8,767 bases of DNA from Fidelibacterota bacterium (lineage in GTDB: Bacteria; Pseudomonadota; Alphaproteobacteria; Rhodospirillales; Rhodospirillaceae), in contig CANJEU010000061.1 of NCBI GenBank assembly GCA_947473445.1, positions 1 to 8,767 of the forward strand. The letters are read 5' to 3'. This document shows positions 5,290 to 8,767 of this stretch, piece after piece (the first letter of the stretch is position 1; each line of letters begins with the position of its first letter). The position numbers and the translations under genes are program-made. The notes under the pieces are model-generated. The model had not been told where the DNA came from and did not search any database. It saw only the letters and a program-made list of their open reading frames with translations.

Positions 5290-6690
5290 TTAGTTCACGA
5301 CCTCACCGTGGAGGACGAGATCCAACCCTTCGCGCTCTTCGTCTTTCTCAACGCGCAGACCAATGATCATGTCCACAACCTTGAGGATGATGAAGGTGGC
5401 AATCGCGGTGTAGACGATCGTCACGCCGACGCCGTAGAGCTGCAACAGCACTTGTCCGCTGTTGCCTTCGATCAGGCCAATCTTGCCGCCGAAGGCTTCG
5501 CGGGCGAACACACCGGTCAGGATCGCGCCGATGATGCCGCCGATGCCGTGGATGCCGAAGGCGTCCAAGCTGTCGTCGTAGCCCAGAGCGTGTTTGAGCG
5601 AGGTCGCGCCGATGTAGCAGCCCACGCCGGCGATGAGGCCGATGATGAGTGCGCCCATCGGATCGACGAAGCCGGCTGCCGGAGTGATGGCAACGAGACC
5701 GGCGACTGCGCCCGAGATGATGCCGAGAACGCTCGGCTTACCCTTGAAGGCCCATTCGATGAACATCCACGCAAGGCCTGCGGCCGCGGCCGCGATCTGC
5801 GTGACGAGCATCGCCATGCCCGCGCCGGCGCCTGCGGCGACGGCGGAACCGGCGTTGAAGCCGAACCAGCCCACCCACAGGAGCGAAGCGCCGACGACGC
5901 TCAGCACCAGGTTATGCGGCGGAAGCGGCTCGGTGCCGTAACCAACGCGCTTGCCCAGGACCAGCGCGGCGACGAGGCCCGCGACGCCCGAGTTGATGTG
6001 CACAACGGTGCCGCCGGCGAAATCGAGCACGCCCGCAACGCCAAGGAAGCCGCCGCCCCACACCCAGTGGCAGATGGGCGCGTAAACCACGAGGCTCCAG
6101 ACGGACACGAAGATCACCATGGCGGAGAACTTCATGCGGTCAGCCACGGCGCCGATGAGCAGGGCCGGGGTGATGATCGCGAAGGTCATCTGGAACATCA
6201 GGAACACGCTTTCAGGCATCGTGTACGAGATGGAGTCGAACGCCACACCCGACAGGAAAAGCTTGCTGAAATCGCCGATGTAAGCGTTGCCGGTCCCGAA
6301 CGAGAGGGAATAGCCCGCAACCATCCAGAGGATCGAGATGAGGCAGGTGATGGCAAAGCTCTGCATCACGGTTGCCAGCACGTTCTTCTTGCGGACCATG
6401 CCGCCGTAGAACAATGCGACCCCGGGGACGGTCATCATGAGGACGAGCAACGTGGAGGTAAGCATCCACGCGGTATCGCCGCTATCGATCGTCGGGGTGG
6501 GGGCCGGTTCTTCCGCCGGGGCTTCCGCAGGCGGCGCGGCTTCGGCCGGCGCTGCTTCAGGAGCCGGAGCTGCTTCAGTGGTCGCCGGCGCGGCGTCCTG
6601 CGCGAATGCAGGCGACATGATCGGAGCGGCCAGCGTTACGAAGAACGCCGCCCACAGCATCGCGAGTATCGATGTCCTCAAACGTTTCAT
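5290..6690 (-). CDS. amtB: Ammonium channel/transporter Amt
   Basis: A 466-aa inner-membrane ammonium channel. Residues 1-30 are a signal peptide (MKRLRTSILAML...SPAFA|QD), followed by an Ala/Pro/Glu-rich linker (31-67) and the Amt core from about 72. Key residues by comparison with E. coli AmtB are present: Phe gate FQMTF (Phe 166/170), Trp 211 (WVWGGG), Asp 223 and His 231 (LDFAGGTVVHINSG), Phe 278 and Ser 282 (GWFGFNAGS), and the second pore His 381 (DAFGIHGIGG). The C-terminal tail (443-466) contains GLRVEKDEEREGLD, the conserved cytoplasmic segment that couples subunits and contacts GlnK. GGGGGA (6704-6699) lies 8 nt before ATG. It follows the porin gene by 71 bp with a hairpin between them, and has no promoter of its own that I can see. 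Role: ammonium uptake under nitrogen limitation. Confidence 0.97.
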   Translation of the reverse strand: MKRLRTSILAMLWAAFFVTLAAPIMSPAFAQDAAPATTEAAPAPEAAPAEAAPPAEAPAEEPAPTPTIDSGDTAWMLTSTLLVLMMTVPGVALFYGGMVRKKNVLATVMQSFAITCLISILWMVAGYSLSFGTGNAYIGDFSKLFLSGVAFDSISYTMPESVFLMFQMTFAIITPALLIGAVADRMKFSAMVIFVSVWSLVVYAPICHWVWGGGFLGVAGVLDFAGGTVVHINSGVAGLVAALVLGKRVGYGTEPLPPHNLVLSVVGASLLWVGWFGFNAGSAVAAGAGAGMAMLVTQIAAAAAGLAWMFIEWAFKGKPSVLGIISGAVAGLVAITPAAGFVDPMGALIIGLIAGVGCYIGATSLKHALGYDDSLDAFGIHGIGGIIGAILTGVFAREAFGGKIGLIEGNSGQVLLQLYGVGVTIVYTAIATFIILKVVDMIIGLRVEKDEEREGLDLVLHGEVVN

Positions 6691-6726
6691 TTGTTTTGTC
6701 CCCCAGTTGGGTAGTTAAGTGAGAGA

Positions 6727-6751
6727 CGCCGCGGCCAGGAAGGCCGCGGCG
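6727..6751 (-). terminator. Strong hairpin between porin gene and amtB
   Basis: A perfect 10-bp GC stem, CGCCGCGGCC (6727-6736) with GGCCGCGGCG (6742-6751), has loop AGGAA. On the minus strand, the direction of transcription here, it is followed by TCTCTCACTTAAC, not a T-run. It is therefore at best a leaky terminator, or a stabiliser of the porin 3' end that would let the porin be made in excess over amtB. The plus-strand side has only TTTT. Confidence 0.6.
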
Positions 6752-6761
6752 CTTTTAGCAA

Positions 6762-7463
6762 TTAGAAAGCTCTAGAGATCTTCACGACGAAACGGTCGTC
6801 GGCAAAGCCGCCGGCCGAACGAAGGTCGCTGTCGTAGTAGCGGAGGTCGAGGCTGAACCACTCAGGCACGTTCAACGTGCCGCCGATGTTCCAGTCGGTG
6901 TAGTTCTTCACGCCTTCCAGCGCCGAGTAGCCGGCGCCGGCGGAAATGGCGAACATGTCGCCGATCGGCGCGCTGAGCACGGCGCTGTAGTAGATCGACT
7001 GGTCGTTGTTGGTGATGCCGAAGTTGTCGGGCGTGTAGTTGATGCCGACCGTCGCGGCCATCGGGCCGAAGTTGTAACCGGCTTTGCCGTACACTTCCCA
7101 GAAGTCGTAACCCGACGCGGAAGCGGCCGGGTAAGCGTAATACAGGAAGCCGACGTCGTAGGTGAAGTTGTCGACCGCGCCGCGATAGCCGGCGTACATG
7201 TCGAGTTCCATGCTGGCGTCATCGCCGAACTCGATCGACGAGGCCCAGGTGCCGACATAGAAACCGGCGCCGCTGTCCCAATCGAGACCGCCTTGGACGG
7301 CGGGATCTTGGTTGCTCTGCGTGACGCCGCGGAAGACATAGTCGCTGACGATCGCGACGTTGCCCGTGAACGTGCCCGGCATTGCGCTGTCCTGCGCGGC
7401 GGCCGCGACCGGAGCCAGTGCGGTCAGTGCCGCGCCAAACAGTCCGAAGAGTCTCGAATTCAT
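6762..7463 (-). CDS. TorF-family putative outer-membrane porin
   Basis: A 233-aa exported protein. ATG 7463 is chosen because AGGGGA (7475-7470) lies 6 nt upstream and the frame then opens with a signal peptide (MNSRLFGLFGAALTALAPVAAAAQ, cleavage near 23). The open frame upstream to 7610 is 5' leader. The mature protein has alternating aromatic strands and begins FTGNVAIVSDYVFRGVTQSN, the typical opening of the TorF/TIGR02001 family, and it ends in FVVKISRAF with a terminal Phe as in beta-barrel proteins. The fold is expected to be a small beta-barrel in the outer membrane; substrate is unknown for the family. It is the first gene after a sigma-54 promoter and is followed by amtB and glnK, which suggests passage of a nitrogen source. 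That function is inference from position. Confidence 0.9.
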   Translation of the reverse strand: MNSRLFGLFGAALTALAPVAAAAQDSAMPGTFTGNVAIVSDYVFRGVTQSNQDPAVQGGLDWDSGAGFYVGTWASSIEFGDDASMELDMYAGYRGAVDNFTYDVGFLYYAYPAASASGYDFWEVYGKAGYNFGPMAATVGINYTPDNFGITNNDQSIYYSAVLSAPIGDMFAISAGAGYSALEGVKNYTDWNIGGTLNVPEWFSLDLRYYDSDLRSAGGFADDRFVVKISRAF

Positions 7464-7540
7464 ATGGTATCCCCTCTCGATATTTGATCTTCGGAACGGC
7501 AATGCGCGATCACATGCTGCGCACCTTTCCCCCGCTCCGT

Positions 7541-7554
7541 CGGGCGTTGGCCCG
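7541..7554 (-). promoter_or_regulatory. 5'-end hairpin of the porin leader
   Basis: CGGGC-N4-GCCCG forms a 5-bp stem with a 4-nt loop on the minus strand. If the sigma-54 transcript starts about 12 nt after the -12 GC, near 7554, the mRNA begins right at this stem. Stem-loops at the extreme 5' end commonly protect outer-membrane-protein mRNAs from decay. The start site is predicted, not measured. Confidence 0.4.
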
Positions 7555-7564
7555 GTAACAACTT

Positions 7565-7580
7565 TGCAAAGCCCATGCCA
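7565..7580 (-). promoter_or_regulatory. Sigma-54 (RpoN) promoter of the porin-amtB-glnK cluster
   Basis: The minus strand reads TGGCAT-GGGCT-TTGCA. This matches the sigma-54 consensus TGGCAC-N5-TTGCA at every position but one, and the GG and GC dinucleotides have the required 12-bp offset. Predicted start is near 7554, leaving a leader of about 90 nt before ATG 7463. Sigma-54 promoters need an enhancer-binding activator such as NtrC, and in this context (porin, ammonium channel, PII) nitrogen control is the natural reading. I saw no other sigma-54 match ahead of amtB or glnK. Confidence 0.85.
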
Positions 7581-7610
7581 TCTTTGTGCAACGCAGCATA
7601 TTTGCCGCAC

Positions 7611-7706
7611 TGCCTAAGATTCGGAGGCGAATCCAAGGGGTTGGGTAACCGTGGATAATATTGCCTAATCATATTCTTAGCCCAAAATGAGCCTAGAAAT
7701 TAGGCA
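7611..7706. promoter_or_regulatory. Putative upstream activator sites, TGCCTAA repeats
   Basis: TGCCTAA occurs at 7611-7617 and 7662-7668 and inverted (TTAGGCA) at 7700-7706. The second and third form a perfect 8-bp inverted repeat (TGCCTAAT 7662-7669, ATTAGGCA 7699-7706). Relative to the predicted start these are near -60, -110 and -150. The last two sit where enhancer-binding proteins normally bind. The motif does not resemble the enteric NtrC site (TGCACC-N-GGTGCA). Within the inverted repeat, 7667-7679 (AATCATATTCTTA) is one mismatch from an IHF site. Confidence 0.45.
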
Positions 7707-7733
7707 TATATTATTTTTGAGTAAAAAATATGC
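7704..7733. repeat. AT-rich imperfect palindrome
   Basis: GCATAT (7704-7709) is inverted as ATATGC (7728-7733), with further partial symmetry through the A/T-rich interior. It lies about 150-180 bp upstream of the predicted porin transcription start and overlaps the last TTAGGCA copy. It may be bent DNA assisting looping, an IHF-like site, or simply AT-rich spacer. Confidence 0.35.
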
Positions 7734-7808
7734 AAAATGTGACGCATTCGTATGCGCACCTTGCCCCACCACACGTCCTGCGGGCGAACTTTGGTTTGGG
7801 AGCGGCCG

Positions 7809-7849
7809 CTACGGCCTTGGCGTGGCCGAAGGTTCAAAAAAGGCCGTAG
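7809..7849 (-). repeat. 10-bp inverted repeat spanning the TAXI gene stop codon
   Basis: CTACGGCCTT (7809-7818) is perfectly inverted as AAGGCCGTAG (7840-7849) over a 21-nt loop. On the minus strand the right arm of the RNA stem contains the TAG stop, and the last 14 codons are inside the hairpin. No T-tract follows, so this may be a 3'-end stabiliser or a weak terminator. No better terminator was seen for this gene. Confidence 0.5.
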
Positions 7850-8767
7850 CACCGGGGTGCCAAGGCAGGGTCATGGCGCGGTGGGCATCGACGGGCGAGA
7901 CCATGGCGCCGGCCAAACTGCCTTCCTTGACGTAGTCCACCCGGGTTAGAAGCAGCTCCATCAGGCCCGTCGCCTCTTTCGTGGGCACCGTATCGAGACT
8001 TACCAACATGGTTACGGCCGCCACGGCGGCTAAGGGTCTGCTCTGGCCCGGATAGGTTCGCCCGGGAATGGTGGTTGCCACGTAATTGGCCTGTCCGCCC
8101 GTCAAAAGGGCTATGGCGTCACTATCAAAGGGCAGGAGCCGGACGGGGCGGCGCGCTGCGAAGGCCCGTAGCGGCGCGCTCGGAAGAGGCGCGGTCAGCA
8201 CCAGGGCATCAAAAGCCCCCGCTTCAAGCTGATCGAAGGCCTCGGACGTCGGCACCATCATGAGCGGAGCGGCGAGGGCGGCTAACGGCACGCCGTGGCC
8301 CCACAGCATGGCCTCGGCTTCCACCGCGTCCATGGGCGCAGTTCCTGCCACGCCGACGTGCTTGCCGAAAAGATCCGCCGGCGATCCCAGCGGACTATCG
8401 TCTTTCACGATGACATGCACGGGGAGGGGATAAAGCGCCGCAAGCGCTGTCAGCCGATACGGGCCGCTTGACGCGAAAGGGGCCAGGCCGGCGTTTGCTA
8501 GGCCAGCGCGCGTATTGCGAAACACCGCTGCCGAAACTTGCCCGTTCCGCAGCAGATCGAGTGCTTCTTCCGGGCTGCGTGCGGCGATATGAGCAAAAGG
8601 AACCTGCGCCCGTTGCGCGGTTCGCGCCGCGGCCCGCCCGAGTGTCCAGTCAGCGCTGCCTTCGCCTTCTGTGGCGATGGCAAAGCCTCCATCATCCCGC
8701 GCGGTGCGCCCCGCCAGCGCGCCCCGGCTTCGGCGCCATTCCTCAAGCGCGAGCATAGCGCGCGATG
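7809..8767 (-). CDS. TAXI-family TRAP transporter solute-binding protein, 5' end missing
   Basis: The frame is open to the window edge, giving 318 visible residues to TAG 7811-7809. Counting from the first Met (8756): FAIATEGEGSADWTLGRAAAR at 25-45 matches the mature N-terminus of TAXI proteins; PEEALDLLRNGQVSAAVFR (62-80) is the usual leucine-rich/gate segment; ALYPLPVHVIVKDDSPL (107-123) with SPADLFGKHVGVAG (125-138) is the domain hinge; then PVRLLPFDSDAIALL, ATTIPGRTYPGQ (227-238) and LPWHPGATAFF (297-307). Family role: periplasmic capture of organic acids for a TRAP transporter. No signal peptide is visible before residue 25, so the true start is probably beyond 8767. No TRAP membrane subunit is in view; a lone TAXI receptor is possible. 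A relation to the downstream porin operon is unproven. Confidence 0.85.
   Translation of the reverse strand, partial: SRAMLALEEWRRSRGALAGRTARDDGGFAIATEGEGSADWTLGRAAARTAQRAQVPFAHIAARSPEEALDLLRNGQVSAAVFRNTRAGLANAGLAPFASSGPYRLTALAALYPLPVHVIVKDDSPLGSPADLFGKHVGVAGTAPMDAVEAEAMLWGHGVPLAALAAPLMMVPTSEAFDQLEAGAFDALVLTAPLPSAPLRAFAARRPVRLLPFDSDAIALLTGGQANYVATTIPGRTYPGQSRPLAAVAAVTMLVSLDTVPTKEATGLMELLLTRVDYVKEGSLAGAMVSPVDAHRAMTLPWHPGATAFFEPSATPRP

Larger units (their letters stand above)
7464..7808. other. 345-bp intergenic region, nitrogen operon control region
   Basis: This lies between the TAXI gene stop and the porin start, both on the minus strand. It holds, from left to right, the porin ribosome site, an untranslated leader of about 90 nt, a sigma-54 promoter (7565-7580), a small IR GATTCG-GAGG-CGAATC (7618-7633), repeated TGCCTAA motifs (7611-7706) and an AT-rich block (7671-7740) out of character with the GC-rich surroundings. 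No coding frame here has a convincing start or a recognisable protein. Confidence 0.8.

Noticed and set aside
5146..6714. 522-codon open frame on the plus strand opposite amtB
   Set aside because: Its product is rich in His, Asp, Glu and Arg with no fold-like pattern, as expected of the antisense frame of a GC3-rich membrane protein. amtB on the other strand has full family motifs.
7586..7600. Possible NtrC site (GTGCAACGCAGCA)
   Set aside because: Only a half-site resemblance, symmetry is poor, and it lies immediately next to the -24 box rather than at enhancer distance.
7464..7610. N-terminal extension of the porin by 49 residues
   Set aside because: It would bury the signal peptide inside the protein and start upstream of the predicted transcription start. 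ATG 7463 has a good ribosome site.
7687..7935. 82-codon plus-strand frame across the AT-rich block and TAXI 3' end
   Set aside because: Overlaps the TAXI coding sequence antisense and the promoter region, with no ribosome site.
1..8767. Mobile element, CRISPR array, tRNA, rRNA or toxin-antitoxin system
   Set aside because: Both strands were read for transposase motifs, regularly spaced repeats, cloverleaf-like stretches and small gene pairs. None was found, and the genes are housekeeping or metabolic.

Overview
The window reads as a GC-rich alphaproteobacterial chromosome segment. This rests on a GTP-type PEP carboxykinase, a signal-peptide-bearing ammonium channel next to a PII protein, a TorF-family porin, a TAXI solute-binding protein and strong GC3 codon use. 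I cannot fix the genus by eye. All genes look intact and vertically inherited; there is no mobile element, CRISPR array, tRNA or rRNA.

Left part (1-2403): the last 47 codons of a class I cytochrome c (+) converge on pckG (-), GTP-dependent PEP carboxykinase, across a shared bidirectional terminator at 170-203. A 353-bp divergent intergenic region (2051-2403) separates pckG from the next gene. It holds a perfect 7-bp palindrome (2293-2307), an imperfect 21-bp direct repeat and mutually exclusive hairpins.

Middle (2404-4703): an allophanate-hydrolase-type amidase that lacks the usual C-terminal domain (+) is followed, after a gap containing a palindromic repeat, by an alpha/beta hydrolase (+). 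A terminator at 4664-4703 faces the minus strand and separates them from the nitrogen cluster.

Right part (4738-7580, all minus strand): transcription order is TorF-family outer-membrane porin, then ammonium channel amtB, then PII regulator glnK. Upstream of the porin is a near-consensus sigma-54 promoter (7565-7580, TGGCAT-N5-TTGCA). Further upstream, where enhancer-binding proteins normally bind, is a repeated TGCCTAA motif. I infer a nitrogen-starvation operon in which a porin admits a nitrogen source across the outer membrane, AmtB moves ammonium across the inner membrane, and GlnK gates AmtB. The allophanate hydrolase next door would release ammonia from urea-derived or cyanuric-acid-derived allophanate, so much of the window concerns nitrogen acquisition.

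Far right (7809-8767): a TAXI-family (TRAP-associated) solute-binding protein on the minus strand, whose 5' end lies outside the window.

The most interesting signal is the single sigma-54 promoter placed ahead of the porin rather than ahead of glnK-amtB, together with the amtB-before-glnK order. I found no wholly new system; the porin-led nitrogen operon is the best candidate for something under-described.
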